Assembly (NCBI RefSeq): GCF_014931275.1
Contig: NZ_CP063110.1
Coordinates: forward strand, 62,001-126,000
Direction of reading: 5' to 3'
Length of the DNA: 64,000 nucleotides
Source of the DNA: Haemophilus parainfluenzae
GTDB lineage: Bacteria; Pseudomonadota; Gammaproteobacteria; Enterobacterales; Pasteurellaceae
Both the position numbers and the translations under genes were made by a program. Of the stretch, positions 1-9,717 are shown piece after piece (the stretch's first letter is position 1; every line of letters starts with the position of its first letter). The notes under the pieces are model-generated. The model had not been told where the DNA came from. It did not search any database and was given only the letters and a program-made list of their open reading frames with translations.

Positions 1-1
1 C

Positions 2-1399
2 TTACGGCAATCAGGATTAACCTTAAATGGGTTAGGAATCTTAATTGTTGCGCTCGGTGCGTTAGTGACGATTCTCATTTATAAGTTTGCAGATATTCCC
101 CTCGATGTCGCACTTGGTATTTACTCGGGTGCGGTCACAAATACGCCATCTCTCGGTGCGGGTCAGCAAATTCTTTCCGAATTAGGGATGTCACAAACGA
201 CATCTAACATGGGGATGGCCTATGCGATGGCCTATCCTTTTGGGATTTGTGGCATTTTGCTTTCTATGTGGCTTATTCGCCTTTTCTTTAAAATTAAAGT
301 GGATGAAGAAGCGGCGAATTTTGAAAAAGAAAGTGGCCACGACAAAGAAGCACTTAAAAGCATGTCCCTAAAAGTCACTAATACCAATCTCAATGGTATC
401 CATTTAATTGAGATCCCTGGTTTTGACGATGAAGATGTAGTTTGTTCTCGCTTAAAACGAGGTGAATTAGTCATTGTGCCAAAAGCAGATACCGATGTTC
501 AACTTGGTGACATTTTGCATTTAGTTGGTAATCCTGAAGGCTTGAAAAAAATGCATCTTATTATCGGGGAAGAAGTAGATGTTCCAGTCGCAAGCTTGAG
601 TGGCGAAATTCGTTCTGAACGCGTTGTGGTTACCAATGAAAAAGTATTAGGTAAAAAAATTCGTCATCTCGGCATTCATCAAAAATACGGTGTAGTCATT
701 TCACGTTTAAACCGTGCAGGTGTGGAATTGGTGCCAACAGCCCATACCACCCTTCAATTCGGTGACGTATTGCATATGGTGGGTAAAACCGACATTCTCA
801 ACCAAGCCATTTCAGTTATCGGGAACGCTAAACAAAAACTGCTACAAGTGCAAATGTTACCGGTATTTATTGGGATTGGCTTAGGGGTGTTACTCGGATC
901 TATTCCTTTCTATATTCCGGGCTTCCCGGTGGCATTAAAATTAGGGCTAGCTGGCGGGCCATTAGTCGTCGCGTTAATCCTAGCTCGAATTGGCTCTATC
1001 GGTAAACTTTATTGGTTTATGCCACCAAGTGCTAACTTGGCATTGCGCGAAATTGGTATTGTGCTCTTCCTTGCCGTGGTGGGTTTAAAATCTGGCGGTA
1101 GCTTTGTAGACACGCTCACCAATGGTTCTGGTCTTGAATGGATGGGATACGGTATTTTTATCACACTCATACCATTAATGATTGTGGGAATCATTGCCCG
1201 TTTATATGCGAAATTAAATTACCTTTCACTTTGTGGTTTATTGGCGGGTTCGATGACTGATCCTCCAGCGCTCGCTTTCGCAAACGAACTAAAAGAAGGA
1301 AGTGGTGCAGCATCCCTTTCCTACGCGACAGTTTATCCGCTCACAATGTTCCTGCGGATCATTTCACCACAATTGTTAGCGATTCTTTTATGGGTTTAA
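2..1399 (+). CDS. yidE: YidE-family putative transporter (5' partial)
   Basis: This is the C-terminal 465 residues of an AspT/YidE/YbjL-type integral membrane transporter; the frame is open to the window edge, so the start lies upstream. What remains is the end of the first membrane block, a soluble middle with two RCK/TrkA-C-like repeats (roughly residues 115-270 of the visible part, each with a 'GDxLHxVG' motif), then a second block of about six hydrophobic segments. The repeat of two membrane blocks around two TrkA_C domains is the family hallmark; full-length members are about 550 residues. The substrate is unknown. The next gene starts about 150 bases later and has an unrelated role. Confidence 0.88.
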   Translation, partial: LRQSGLTLNGLGILIVALGALVTILIYKFADIPLDVALGIYSGAVTNTPSLGAGQQILSELGMSQTTSNMGMAYAMAYPFGICGILLSMWLIRLFFKIKVDEEAANFEKESGHDKEALKSMSLKVTNTNLNGIHLIEIPGFDDEDVVCSRLKRGELVIVPKADTDVQLGDILHLVGNPEGLKKMHLIIGEEVDVPVASLSGEIRSERVVVTNEKVLGKKIRHLGIHQKYGVVISRLNRAGVELVPTAHTTLQFGDVLHMVGKTDILNQAISVIGNAKQKLLQVQMLPVFIGIGLGVLLGSIPFYIPGFPVALKLGLAGGPLVVALILARIGSIGKLYWFMPPSANLALREIGIVLFLAVVGLKSGGSFVDTLTNGSGLEWMGYGIFITLIPLMIVGIIARLYAKLNYLSLCGLLAGSMTDPPALAFANELKEGSGAASLSYATVYPLTMFLRIISPQLLAILLWV

Positions 1400-1412
1400 T
1401 ACCCTTTCAAAC

Positions 1413-1435
1413 TTGGGGCAGTATCACTGCCCCAA
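1413..1435 (+). terminator. Hairpin after yidE
   Basis: A perfect 9-bp stem (TTGGGGCAG / CTGCCCCAA) with a 5-base loop sits just after the yidE stop codon. The T-tract is weak, so this is a probable rather than certain terminator. Confidence 0.55.
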
Positions 1436-1551
1436 TGTTTATGCCAAGCACTGTTACAACCATAAAACAATTCAAATAAAATCCGCCCTAAGCCTACCCC
1501 TTTCCTTCATTCAATGATAGAATTCATCGCTTTATTCAAATAGGAAAAGAA

Positions 1552-1860
1552 ATGTCATTAGTTGAATTTGTAATTGATAAACTCGATGATTTAAAAGGCA
1601 CCGAAATTGTGCATTTTGATGTAAAAGGCAAATCATCGATTACTGAAAATATGATTATTTGTACTGGTACATCTAGCCGCCAAGTGTCTGCTATGGCAGA
1701 TAACCTTATTGCAGAATGTAAAAAAGCCGGTTATGAGACCTTTGGTGAAGAAGGTCGTAATACAGCTGATTGGATCGTGGTCGATCTCGGTCAAACTATC
1801 GTACATATTATGCAACGTGATGCACGTGAGATGTATCAGTTAGAAAAACTTTGGGCATAA
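1552..1860 (+). CDS. rsfS: Ribosome silencing factor RsfS
   Basis: A 102-residue protein of the DUF143/Iojap family. RsfS binds ribosomal protein L14 and blocks 30S-50S joining when nutrients are short. The sequence shows the family pattern '[14 protein letters not shown]' near residues 39-52 and 'DWIVVDLG' near 78-85, and the length is normal for the family. The start follows AGGAAAAG. It is followed by rlmH after a 39-base gap containing an uptake signal, the same rsfS-rlmH-mrdA-rodA-rlpA-dacA order seen in enterobacteria and Haemophilus. Confidence 0.95.
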   Translation: MSLVEFVIDKLDDLKGTEIVHFDVKGKSSITENMIICTGTSSRQVSAMADNLIAECKKAGYETFGEEGRNTADWIVVDLGQTIVHIMQRDAREMYQLEKLWA

Positions 1861-1876
1861 AGTGCGGTCAATTTTG
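1860..1876 (+). repeat. DNA uptake signal sequence (USS)
   Basis: Full USS: core AAGTGCGGT followed by CA and an A/T-rich tail, between rsfS and rlmH. It is one of more than 40 single or paired copies across the window, in both orientations and both within and between genes. The core is the Hin-type signal recognised during natural transformation in Haemophilus. Confidence 0.9.
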
Positions 1877-1899
1877 ACTGTCTTTTGAAAGGGAAAAGG

Positions 1900-2367
1900 A
1901 TGAAAATCACATTAATCGCAGTGGGCACAAAAATGCCAGCTTGGGTGACAACTGGATTTGAAGAATACCAACGTCGTTTTCCTAAAGACATGCCTTTTGA
2001 ACTTATTGAAATCCCTGCAGGCAAACGTGGCAAAAATGCTGACATTAAACGCATCTTAGAGCAAGAAGGCAAAGCAATGTTAGCCGCTTGCGGAAAAGGT
2101 AAAGTGGTGACATTAGATATCCCAGGCAAACCTTGGACAACACCACAGCTCGCAGAGCAACTAGAAGGCTGGAAAAATGATGGTCGTGATGTGTGCTTGC
2201 TTATTGGCGGGCCAGAAGGCTTATCCCCTGAATGTAAAGCTGTAGCAGAACAAAGTTGGTCCCTGTCACCACTCACACTGCCCCATCCGTTAGTGCGTGT
2301 TGTGGTGGCAGAAAGTTTATACCGCGCTTGGTCACTGACAACAAACCATCCTTATCACAGAGAATAA
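1900..2367 (+). CDS. rlmH: 23S rRNA pseudouridine-1915 N3-methyltransferase RlmH
   Basis: RlmH methylates pseudouridine 1915 in helix 69 of 23S rRNA using S-adenosylmethionine. The 155-residue product has exactly the usual length and a SPOUT-type knotted C-terminal half: '[12 protein letters not shown]' near residues 103-114 and the terminal 'NHPYHRE'. An in-frame TTG at 1885 would add five residues, but the ATG at 1900 directly follows the purine-rich GGGAAAAGG ribosome site and gives the canonical 'MKITLIAVG' start. It sits between rsfS and mrdA in a likely shared transcript. Confidence 0.95.
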   Translation: MKITLIAVGTKMPAWVTTGFEEYQRRFPKDMPFELIEIPAGKRGKNADIKRILEQEGKAMLAACGKGKVVTLDIPGKPWTTPQLAEQLEGWKNDGRDVCLLIGGPEGLSPECKAVAEQSWSLSPLTLPHPLVRVVVAESLYRAWSLTTNHPYHRE

Positions 2368-2382
2368 CGCATTACATTACCG

Positions 2383-4359
2383 ATGAATTTAAAAAAATTC
2401 TTTTCTGCACCAACTAATGAACCGATCCGCGATAAAAAAGCGGAGCGAAATTTGTTTGCGCGTCGAACATTGGTGGCATTCATCGGTATTTTGGCTCTCA
2501 GCGGCGTACTATTTGCCAATATTTACCATCTCCAGGTGGTGAATTACGACATGTACCAAACTCGCTCTAATGGTAACCGTATTAAATTACTTCCGCTTCC
2601 TCCTACTCGTGGATTAATTTACGACCGTTACGGCGAATTACTGGCAGAAAACCTCACCTTTTTCGGTTTATATATCGTGCCGGAAAAAACAGAAAATTTA
2701 GACCGCACTTTTGAAGAATTGCGATATGTTGTAGGGCTAACTGATGAAGACATTGAGCATTTCAAAAAAGAACGTCGTCGCGGTACACGTTATACGCCGA
2801 TTTTACTCAAACCAAGTTTAACGGAAGAACAAATTGCCCGTTTTGCAGTAAACCAGTATAAATATCCAAGCCTTGATGTTCGCCCTTATTTCAAACGAAA
2901 CTACCTGTATGGTGAAACCATGACCCATATTTTGGGTTATGTTGGGCGTATTAATGACCGAGATGTTGAACGCCTAAAAAAAGAAGAAAAATTTGCTAAC
3001 TACTCAGGGTCCACTGATATGGGAAAACTGGGTATTGAACGCTATTACGAAGAACAACTCCACGGTACGACGGGTTTTGAAGAAGTGGAAATCAATAACC
3101 GCGGGAAAGTTATCCGTAAATTACGTGAGCAACCAGCCACAGCGGGTAAAAGTATTCATCTGACTATCGATTTAGCCTTGCAACGCTATATTATGTCATT
3201 ACTTTCAGGGCAAAAAGGTGCTGTTGTCGTGCTTGATCCGAAAGATAACAGCGTGTTAGCGATGGTTTCCACACCGAGTTATGACAATAATTTATTCGTG
3301 GATGGGATTTCCGCTAGCGATTACAAACGCTTATTAAACGACCCTGCTCGCCCACTTTACAGTCGTGCAACACAAGGGGTCTATCCACCAGCCTCTACGG
3401 TAAAACCATTTGTTGCTGTTGCAGCATTAACGGAAGGGGTGATTACGCCTCATACTACCATTTTTGACCCTGGTTACTGGATGCTTCCAAACTCGACAAA
3501 GCGTTTCCGAGATTGGAAAAAATCAGGGCACGGCTATACAGATTTAAATAAAGCCATTACAGAATCATCGGATACCTTCTTCTATCAAACTGCCTTTAAT
3601 TTAGGTATTGATCGTTTCTCCATGTGGATGAAACGCTTTGGCTTTGGTATGCCGACAGGTATTGAAATCCAAGAAGAAGCCACGGCCAATATGCCGAGTA
3701 AAGAATGGAAACAAAAACGTTATAAAAAACCTTGGGTACAAGGCGATACAATCTCTGTAGGGATTGGACAAGGTTATTGGACGGCTACGCCATTACAAGT
3801 AGCAAAAGCCACCTCTATCGTGGTTAATAACGGGAAAATACATACGCCTCATTTAATGAAATCAGTAGAAGGCTCTATCATTGAGCCCTATCAAGACCCG
3901 CTTTTATATGAGGATATTACTGATCCGAAACAAGCTTATTGGGATGCCGCTAAACGAGGGATGTTTAACGTGGTGAATTATGGTGCAGGAACAGGACGAA
4001 AAGCCTTTGTCGGCACCAATTACCATGTAGCTGGGAAATCCGGTACTGCACAGGTATTCAGCTTAAAAGAAAACCAAAAATATAATGCTGCAGGATTGAA
4101 AAAAGAATTGCATGACCATGCTTGGTTCACTGCTTATGCACCTTACGAAGATCCGAAATTAGTTGTCACGATTATTTTAGAAAATGCGGGGGGCGGCTCA
4201 AGTAATGCCGCGCCAATTGTACGTCAAATTATGGATTTCTACCTAAATAAACGCTTGCCGCAAATTGAACGTCAACAAAATGCTGAAAAAGAAAAGATGA
4301 CGGACCAAACTGAGTTAGACGTACCAACGCAAGAACCCCAACCAAGTGAGAATGAATAA
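2383..4359 (+). CDS. mrdA: Penicillin-binding protein 2 (elongation transpeptidase)
   Basis: PBP2 is the DD-transpeptidase of the rod (elongasome) complex and works with RodA. The 658-residue protein has one N-terminal membrane anchor (about residues 28-50), a dimerisation/pedestal domain with '[15 protein letters not shown]' at 76-90, and a transpeptidase domain with the catalytic S338-x-x-K341 ('PPASTVKP'), an SSD motif and 'KSGTAQVF'. Length and motifs match the class B, PBP2 family. The stop overlaps the rodA start by one base (TAATG), implying translational coupling. The C-terminal tail past the KSG motif is acidic and Gln-rich and probably variable. Confidence 0.97.
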   Translation: MNLKKFFSAPTNEPIRDKKAERNLFARRTLVAFIGILALSGVLFANIYHLQVVNYDMYQTRSNGNRIKLLPLPPTRGLIYDRYGELLAENLTFFGLYIVPEKTENLDRTFEELRYVVGLTDEDIEHFKKERRRGTRYTPILLKPSLTEEQIARFAVNQYKYPSLDVRPYFKRNYLYGETMTHILGYVGRINDRDVERLKKEEKFANYSGSTDMGKLGIERYYEEQLHGTTGFEEVEINNRGKVIRKLREQPATAGKSIHLTIDLALQRYIMSLLSGQKGAVVVLDPKDNSVLAMVSTPSYDNNLFVDGISASDYKRLLNDPARPLYSRATQGVYPPASTVKPFVAVAALTEGVITPHTTIFDPGYWMLPNSTKRFRDWKKSGHGYTDLNKAITESSDTFFYQTAFNLGIDRFSMWMKRFGFGMPTGIEIQEEATANMPSKEWKQKRYKKPWVQGDTISVGIGQGYWTATPLQVAKATSIVVNNGKIHTPHLMKSVEGSIIEPYQDPLLYEDITDPKQAYWDAAKRGMFNVVNYGAGTGRKAFVGTNYHVAGKSGTAQVFSLKENQKYNAAGLKKELHDHAWFTAYAPYEDPKLVVTIILENAGGGSSNAAPIVRQIMDFYLNKRLPQIERQQNAEKEKMTDQTELDVPTQEPQPSENE

Positions 4360-5474
4360 TGGAAGAAAAAGTGCCTTTATGCTTGCGATTATGGCAACGC
4401 TTACATATTGATTTCTTATTATTTATTGGTTTAGCTGCCATTACTGCCTATGGTATGCTTGTGCTTTATAGTGCATCTGGTGCCAGTGAAGTCATGTTCC
4501 AAAACCGTATCATTCAGGTCATATTAGGTTTTGTTGTCATGATGATTATGGCACAACTCCCCCCTAAATTTTATCAGCGACTGGCTCCTTATTTATATTT
4601 GGTTGGTTTTATTATGCTGATTTTAGTTGATGCCTTCGGTACAACCAGTAAAGGAGCACAGCGTTGGTTAGATCTTGGTTTTATTCGCTTTCAGCCGTCT
4701 GAAATTGTCAAACTCGCGGTGCCATTAATGGTCGCCGTGTATTTAGGTAATCGTCCATTACCACCTAAAATGAGCGAAACCTTTATTGCTATCGCCATGA
4801 TTATGGTACCAACTTTACTTGTAGCCATTCAACCAGACTTAGGAACATCAATTCTGGTTAGTGCATCGGGCTTATTCGTGGTATTCTTAGCAGGGATGAG
4901 TTGGTGGCTTATTCTTGCTGCGGTAGTTGGCTTAGCAGCATTTATTCCTATCATGTGGATGTATTTAATGCATGACTACCAACGCATGCGTGTATTAACC
5001 TTACTTGATCCAGAGAAAGATCCGCTTGGGGCAGGTTACCACATTTTGCAATCCAAAATTGCCATCGGTTCAGGCGGTATGTCAGGCAAAGGATGGATGC
5101 AAGGGACACAATCCCAATTAGAGTTTTTGCCTGAACCACACACTGATTTTATTTTTGCCGTGATGAGTGAAGAACATGGAATGGTCGGCTTTCTTATTCT
5201 GATGGCAATTTATTTGTTTATTATTATCCGTGGCTTAATAATTGCAGTGAATGCAGAAACCTCTTTCGGGCGCATTCTTGCTGGTGCAACAACACTGATA
5301 TTCTTCGTTTATGTCTTCGTGAATATTGGTATGGTGAGCGGCATTTTGCCTGTCGTAGGGGTGCCTTTACCACTCTTTAGCTACGGCGGTACTTCATATG
5401 TGGCCATTATGGCGAGCTTTGGTTTAGTGATGTCTATTCATACTCACAAACCTCGCTTTATGAAAGGGAACTAA
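4359..5474 (+). CDS. rodA: Rod shape-determining glycosyltransferase RodA
   Basis: RodA is the SEDS-family peptidoglycan polymerase of the elongasome. At 371 residues it has the usual length, with about ten hydrophobic segments and the diagnostic periplasmic loop '[12 protein letters not shown]', whose Asp is essential in the family, followed near the end by '[17 protein letters not shown]'. Its start codon overlaps the mrdA stop, so RodA and PBP2 are made together, consistent with their working as a complex. rlpA and dacA follow. Confidence 0.97.
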   Translation: MEEKVPLCLRLWQRLHIDFLLFIGLAAITAYGMLVLYSASGASEVMFQNRIIQVILGFVVMMIMAQLPPKFYQRLAPYLYLVGFIMLILVDAFGTTSKGAQRWLDLGFIRFQPSEIVKLAVPLMVAVYLGNRPLPPKMSETFIAIAMIMVPTLLVAIQPDLGTSILVSASGLFVVFLAGMSWWLILAAVVGLAAFIPIMWMYLMHDYQRMRVLTLLDPEKDPLGAGYHILQSKIAIGSGGMSGKGWMQGTQSQLEFLPEPHTDFIFAVMSEEHGMVGFLILMAIYLFIIIRGLIIAVNAETSFGRILAGATTLIFFVYVFVNIGMVSGILPVVGVPLPLFSYGGTSYVAIMASFGLVMSIHTHKPRFMKGN

Positions 5475-5484
5475 TTTCCCTTTT
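5463..5484 (+). terminator. Short hairpin spanning the rodA stop codon
   Basis: AAAGGGAA and TTCCCTTTT form a short stem around the rodA stop. It may be a weak terminator or mRNA processing site between rodA and rlpA. Confidence 0.35.
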
Positions 5485-5527
5485 GGCTTTCTTATGAAGA
5501 GCACCGATAATCTTGAAAGTAATAAGT

Positions 5528-6385
5528 ATGACATTAAAAAACATCTTAAAAACGACCGCACTTTTCACCTTAACAATTGGTACAAGTATTGCCGCTTTTG
5601 CTAATACACAGAAGATGTATGGCATTCAAGGGGATTCACTGTCGATTACCACGACCGTTCAAGCGCCACAGAGCTATGAAGTGAATGGTAAAACATACAC
5701 CACGCAAGGTAATGAAGCGAAATCCTATTCAAAAGAAGGGACAGCAAGCTATTACCACCATAAATTTAATGGTCGTAAAACAGCTAATGGTGAACGCTAT
5801 AATTCGGCACTGTTCACCGCTGCCCATAAAACGTTGCCTTTAAACTCTTATGCAGTTGTCACAAACTTGCATAATAATCGCAAAGTGATCGTGCGGATTA
5901 ATGATCGCGGTCCATTCAGTGAGAAACGTATCATTGACTTATCCCATTCTGCTGCGAAAGAATTGGGTCTTATTGCTCGTGGTACAGGGCAAGTAAGAAT
6001 TGAAGCGTTACATGTGGATCATAAAGGTCAAATTTCAGGTGCGGGAGCAAAAACATTAGCTAAGCATGCTAAAACACAAGAAGCCAGTGATCGTTTAGTT
6101 ATCAATAAAAATAACGAAAAAAAAAATCAAAACTTAGACAGCACAAACGATGCAAAAACTGTCTTCAAGCTAAAACTTCTCGCAGTGTCGTCAAAAAATC
6201 AAGCCGAAGACATCATAAACAGACTCGATCTAGACGGCATAAAGGCAGAAATTAACCAAAATGGACAAAACTACGAAATTCATTTTGGTCCGTTAGCTGA
6301 TCAAGCTGATGTTAATCAATTAAAAACAAAATTACAAAAAACGACCAATGGACAACCAGTAATCGTTTATACTTATAAAAACTAA
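5528..6385 (+). CDS. rlpA: RlpA-family septal lytic transglycosylase with SPOR domain
   Basis: RlpA proteins cleave denuded peptidoglycan glycans at the septum. The 285-residue product has a Sec-type signal (residues 1 to about 25, ending 'AAFA'), a double-psi beta-barrel domain around residues 70-165 (from 'GTASYYHHKFNG' to 'GQVRIEAL', with 'AAHKTLPLNS' and 'INDRGPF' supplying the conserved His and Asp), a Lys/Asn-rich linker, and a C-terminal SPOR domain (about 208-285) that binds septal glycans. An alternative TTG at 5513 adds five residues; I prefer the ATG because it begins the signal peptide directly. Unlike many RlpA proteins it has no lipobox, and indeed no cysteine. The linker is encoded over a run of ten A bases. 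Confidence 0.92.
   Translation: MTLKNILKTTALFTLTIGTSIAAFANTQKMYGIQGDSLSITTTVQAPQSYEVNGKTYTTQGNEAKSYSKEGTASYYHHKFNGRKTANGERYNSALFTAAHKTLPLNSYAVVTNLHNNRKVIVRINDRGPFSEKRIIDLSHSAAKELGLIARGTGQVRIEALHVDHKGQISGAGAKTLAKHAKTQEASDRLVINKNNEKKNQNLDSTNDAKTVFKLKLLAVSSKNQAEDIINRLDLDGIKAEINQNGQNYEIHFGPLADQADVNQLKTKLQKTTNGQPVIVYTYKN
6117..6126 (+). repeat. A10 homopolymer inside rlpA
   Basis: Ten consecutive A bases encode part of the Glu-Lys-Lys-Asn linker between the DPBB and SPOR domains of RlpA. Loss of one A would give a stop about four codons later; gain of one A would give a stop before the SPOR domain is complete. Such tracts can slip in polymerase. Confidence 0.9.
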
Positions 6386-6406
6386 TACGCTATTAAAGGA
6401 AAAACT

Positions 6407-7594
6407 ATGTTAAAACAATCTGCAAAATTGAAAAAAATTGTTCTATTCTCGGGATTAATGGCTGCCTCAACATTCGCTGCAGCTGAAGATCTTCAATACG
6501 GTATTGCTGTACCAGAAGTGAATGCGCAAACCTATGTTTTAATGGATTACAATTCTGGTGCGGTGCTTGCATCACTTAATCCAGATCAACGCCAATACCC
6601 TGCTTCATTAACTAAAATGATGACTAGTTATGTGGTAGGTGCTGCATTAAAACAAGGCAAAATTCATAATGAAGATATGGTTACCATTGGCGAAAGTGCT
6701 TGGGGAAGAAACTTCCCAGATTCTTCAAAAATGTTCTTAAATTTAAATCAACAAGTATCCGTAGGTGATTTAAACAAAGGGATTATCATTGTTTCAGGTA
6801 ATGATGCGTGTGTCGCAGTGGCAGAACATATTTCTGGTACCGTGGCTAACTTCGTTGATACCATGAATAAATACGTTCAACAATTTGGCTTAAAAAATAC
6901 CAACTTCACGACTCCACACGGTTTAGACGATCCAAACCAATATTCAACTGCTCGTGATATGGCGATTATTGGTGCACATATTATTCGTGATTTACCGGAT
7001 GAATATAAAATCTACGCAGAAAAAGACTTCACCTTTAACAAAATCAAACAACCTAACCGTAACGGCTTACTATGGGACAAAACCATTAATGTAGACGGCA
7101 TGAAAACAGGTCACACTAGCCAAGCAGGTTATAACCTTGTCGCATCGGCAACAAGTCCAAATAATATGCGTTTGATTTCTGTTGTGATGGGCGTACCAAC
7201 CTATAAAGGGCGTGAAGTAGAAAGCAAAAAGCTCTTACAATGGGGGTTTGCTAACTTTGAAACATTAAAAGCCCACAAAGCCAATGAAAAAATTTCAACA
7301 CAATCGGTTTACTACGGTGATAAAGGTGAAGTTCAACTTGGTTTATTACAAGATGGCTTTATTACAGTGCCAAAAGGGAAACAAGCAGACTTAAAAGCAC
7401 GTTACGAATTAGATAACAAATACTTACAAGCACCTTTAACAAAAGGTCAGGTTGTTGGTAAAATCGTTTATCAACTAGATGGCAAGGATGTGGCAATTGT
7501 TAATCTTCAAGCATTAGAAGACGTGCAAGAAGGTGGTTTCTTCGGTAAAGGTTGGGACTGGTTAGTGTTAACAATCAAAGGATTATTTGATTAA
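6407..7594 (+). CDS. dacA: D-alanyl-D-alanine carboxypeptidase DacA (PBP5/6-like)
   Basis: This low-molecular-mass PBP trims the terminal D-Ala of peptidoglycan pentapeptides. The 395-residue product has a signal peptide (to about residue 26, 'STFAAA'), the catalytic triad motifs S67-LT-K70, S130-GN and K233-TG, then the C-terminal beta domain and a final amphipathic anchor ('GFFGKGWDWLVLTIKGLF'), all as in PBP5. It follows rlpA by 21 bases with AAAGGAAAAA as ribosome site, at the end of the shape cluster. Confidence 0.97.
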   Translation: MLKQSAKLKKIVLFSGLMAASTFAAAEDLQYGIAVPEVNAQTYVLMDYNSGAVLASLNPDQRQYPASLTKMMTSYVVGAALKQGKIHNEDMVTIGESAWGRNFPDSSKMFLNLNQQVSVGDLNKGIIIVSGNDACVAVAEHISGTVANFVDTMNKYVQQFGLKNTNFTTPHGLDDPNQYSTARDMAIIGAHIIRDLPDEYKIYAEKDFTFNKIKQPNRNGLLWDKTINVDGMKTGHTSQAGYNLVASATSPNNMRLISVVMGVPTYKGREVESKKLLQWGFANFETLKAHKANEKISTQSVYYGDKGEVQLGLLQDGFITVPKGKQADLKARYELDNKYLQAPLTKGQVVGKIVYQLDGKDVAIVNLQALEDVQEGGFFGKGWDWLVLTIKGLFD

Positions 7595-7646
7595 AGGCCT
7601 TGAAAATTACCCGCACTTCCCCATTTATATCACATCAATAAATTCG

Positions 7647-7681
7647 TAAGGTGTGTGAATTTAACTGATTCATGCACCTTA
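7647..7681. other. Long imperfect hairpin between dacA and ybeD
   Basis: TAAGGTG-tg-TGAAT and ATTCA-tg-CACCTTA form a symmetrical 12-bp stem broken by one internal TG/TG loop, with a 7-base loop. No T-tract follows. It lies 20 bases before the ybeD start, so it could be an mRNA structure, a protein-binding dyad or a decayed terminator. Confidence 0.6.
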
Positions 7682-7701
7682 CTCTTAAATAAGGATGCAA
7701 C

Positions 7702-7980
7702 ATGACAACCGAAAATGATTATGAAAAACTAAAAGAGTTAATGGAATTCCCCGCTGCAATGACATTTAAAGTCGCAGGTGTTAACCGTGAAGGCTTAGCG
7801 CAAGACATCGTTGCGGTGATACAAAAATATTTACCTGGTGATTATATTCCAAAGGAAAAACGCAGCAGCAAAGGAACCTATAATTCTGTTTCAATTGATA
7901 TCGTGGCACAAAACTTTGAGCAAGTAGAAACCCTTTACAAAGAGCTTGCTAAAGTGGAAGGTGTCAAAATGGTTATCTAA
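7702..7980 (+). CDS. ybeD: DUF493 family protein YbeD
   Basis: A 92-residue protein of the YbeD/DUF493 family, which has an ACT-like fold and is found next to lipB in many gamma-proteobacteria; its biochemical role is not settled, though a link to lipoate metabolism has been proposed from this position. Recognisable family features are '[13 protein letters not shown]' near residues 14-26 and '[14 protein letters not shown]' near 58-71. The start follows AATAAGGATG. lipB begins one base after its stop, implying co-translation. Confidence 0.92.
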   Translation: MTTENDYEKLKELMEFPAAMTFKVAGVNREGLAQDIVAVIQKYLPGDYIPKEKRSSKGTYNSVSIDIVAQNFEQVETLYKELAKVEGVKMVI

Positions 7981-7981
7981 G

Positions 7982-8623
7982 ATGAACAAAACAGATTTAA
8001 TTGTCCGTCAATTAGGATTACAAGATTATCAAGAGATCTGGCATAAAATGCAGGAATTCACCGATAATCGAGATGCAGAAACAACTGATGAAATTTGGCT
8101 TGTCGAGCATCACCCTGTTTTCACACAAGGCCAAGCCGGCAAACCAGAGCACTTATTACAAAGTAGTAATATACCTGTTGTTCAATCAGATCGCGGCGGT
8201 CAAATTACTTATCATGGTCCAGGTCAGCAGGTCATGTATGTGCTCATTGATATTAAACGTCATGAACATTTAAATGTTCGTCAATTAGTGACCGCACTTG
8301 AACAATCTGTCGTGGAAACCCTCGCAGACTATGGCATTAAAGGTTATCCAAAACCCGATGCACCAGGCGTATATATTGACGGCAAAAAAATCTGTTCATT
8401 AGGCTTACGTATCCGTAAAGGGTGCTCTTTCCACGGTTTGGCATTTAATATCAATATGGATCTCAATCCTTTCCATTATATTAATCCTTGCGGCTATGCA
8501 GGGCTTGAAATGTGTCAGCTTGCTGACTTTATTGGTAAAGAAGAGGCGACACTTGACAAGGTTTCCCCCAAATTAATTAAACACTTTGCCGAACTTTTGG
8601 GCTATAATGTTACAAATTTATAA
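7982..8623 (+). CDS. lipB: Octanoyl-(ACP):protein N-octanoyltransferase LipB
   Basis: LipB moves octanoate from acyl carrier protein to lipoyl domains, the first step of lipoate assembly. The 213-residue protein carries the signature '[12 protein letters not shown]' (71-82), the conserved Lys in '[11 protein letters not shown]' and the Cys of the acyl-thioester intermediate in '[10 protein letters not shown]'. A longer reading frame begins 36 bases upstream inside ybeD, but the ATG one base after the ybeD stop gives normal length. It feeds lipA next door. Confidence 0.96.
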   Translation: MNKTDLIVRQLGLQDYQEIWHKMQEFTDNRDAETTDEIWLVEHHPVFTQGQAGKPEHLLQSSNIPVVQSDRGGQITYHGPGQQVMYVLIDIKRHEHLNVRQLVTALEQSVVETLADYGIKGYPKPDAPGVYIDGKKICSLGLRIRKGCSFHGLAFNINMDLNPFHYINPCGYAGLEMCQLADFIGKEEATLDKVSPKLIKHFAELLGYNVTNL

Positions 8624-8645
8624 CATTCACTTTTATAACACATTT

Positions 8646-8671
8646 AAAAATGCCTGAATCAGGCATTTTTC
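8646..8671 (+). terminator. Intrinsic terminator after lipB
   Basis: Near-perfect palindrome AAAAATGCCTGA / TCAGGCATTTTT ending in a T-run, between lipB and lipA. lipA may therefore be partly uncoupled from lipB. Confidence 0.75.
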
Positions 8672-8685
8672 TTTAGGAAAGAACA

Positions 8686-9648
8686 ATGTCAACGCCTTTT
8701 AAAATGGAACGCGGAGTAAAATACCGCGACGCTGCCAAAACATCAATTATCCCTGTTAAAAATATCGATCCTGACCAAGAATTATTGAAAAAGCCGGAAT
8801 GGATGAAGATCAAATTGCCGTCTAGCTCATTAAAGATCGAAACGATTAAAAACGGGATGCGTCGTCATGGCCTACATTCTGTATGCGAAGAAGCTTCTTG
8901 TCCAAATTTACACGAGTGCTTTAATCATGGCACGGCAACCTTTATGATTCTAGGCGCAATTTGTACTCGTCGCTGCCCTTTCTGTGACGTTGCACATGGT
9001 AAACCCTTACCACCCGATCCGGATGAACCACGTAAATTAGCTGAAACCATCCAAGATATGAAGTTGAAATATGTGGTGATTACCTCTGTTGACCGCGATG
9101 ATTTACCTGATCGTGGAGCTGGCCATTTTGCTGAATGTGTAAAAGAAGTACGTGCATTAAATCCCGGTATTAAAATTGAGATTTTAGTGCCTGATTTCCG
9201 TGGTCGTATTACTCAAGCCTTAGAAAAATTAAAAGACAATCCACCAGATGTATTCAACCACAACTTGGAAAATGTGCCTCGTTTATATAAAGAAATTCGT
9301 CCAGGTGCTGATTATCAATGGTCTTTAAAATTACTTCATGATTTCAAAGAAATGTTCCCAAACATTCCAACTAAATCAGGCTTAATGGTTGGATTGGGTG
9401 AAACCAATGAAGAAATCCTTGAAGTGATGGAAGACTTACGTGCAAATGGCGTCACCATGCTTACACTTGGCCAATATCTCCAACCAAGTCGCCATCACTT
9501 ACCGGTTGCTCGCTATGTGCCTCCAGCAGAGTTTGATGAGTTCCGTGATAAAGCCAACGCAATGGGCTTTGAACACGCAGCTTGTGGTCCATTTGTTCGC
9601 TCTTCCTACCATGCTGATTTACAAGCAAGTGGTGGATTAGTGAAGTAA
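8686..9648 (+). CDS. lipA: Lipoyl synthase LipA
   Basis: LipA is the radical-SAM enzyme that inserts two sulfurs into protein-bound octanoate. The 320-residue protein shows both iron-sulfur sites: auxiliary cluster cysteines C67, C72 and C78 ('[12 protein letters not shown]') and the radical-SAM triplet C93, C97 and C100 ('CTRRCPFC'). The C-terminal 'RSSYHA' contains the Ser that ligates the auxiliary cluster in this family. Start follows TTTAGGAAAG. It completes the ybeD-lipB-lipA lipoate group. Confidence 0.97.
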   Translation: MSTPFKMERGVKYRDAAKTSIIPVKNIDPDQELLKKPEWMKIKLPSSSLKIETIKNGMRRHGLHSVCEEASCPNLHECFNHGTATFMILGAICTRRCPFCDVAHGKPLPPDPDEPRKLAETIQDMKLKYVVITSVDRDDLPDRGAGHFAECVKEVRALNPGIKIEILVPDFRGRITQALEKLKDNPPDVFNHNLENVPRLYKEIRPGADYQWSLKLLHDFKEMFPNIPTKSGLMVGLGETNEEILEVMEDLRANGVTMLTLGQYLQPSRHHLPVARYVPPAEFDEFRDKANAMGFEHAACGPFVRSSYHADLQASGGLVK

Positions 9649-9660
9649 TCAAAAACAGAT

Positions 9661-9702
9661 AAAAAATGACCGCACCTTAAATCTCAAGTGCGGTCATTTT
9701 TT
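9661..9702. terminator. Inverted USS pair, bidirectional terminator
   Basis: Two opposed uptake-signal cores form a stem (TGACCGCAC / GTGCGGTCA) flanked by A-run and T-run, between the convergent lipA and ydgA-like genes. The left copy is degenerate (GCACCTT instead of GCACTT). Confidence 0.85.
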
Positions 9703-9717
9703 ATGTCATCCTTTCAA

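Noticed and set aside
1885..1899. TTG start for rlmH
   Set aside because: It would make the ribosome site part of the coding sequence; the ATG at 1900 gives the family start and exact length.
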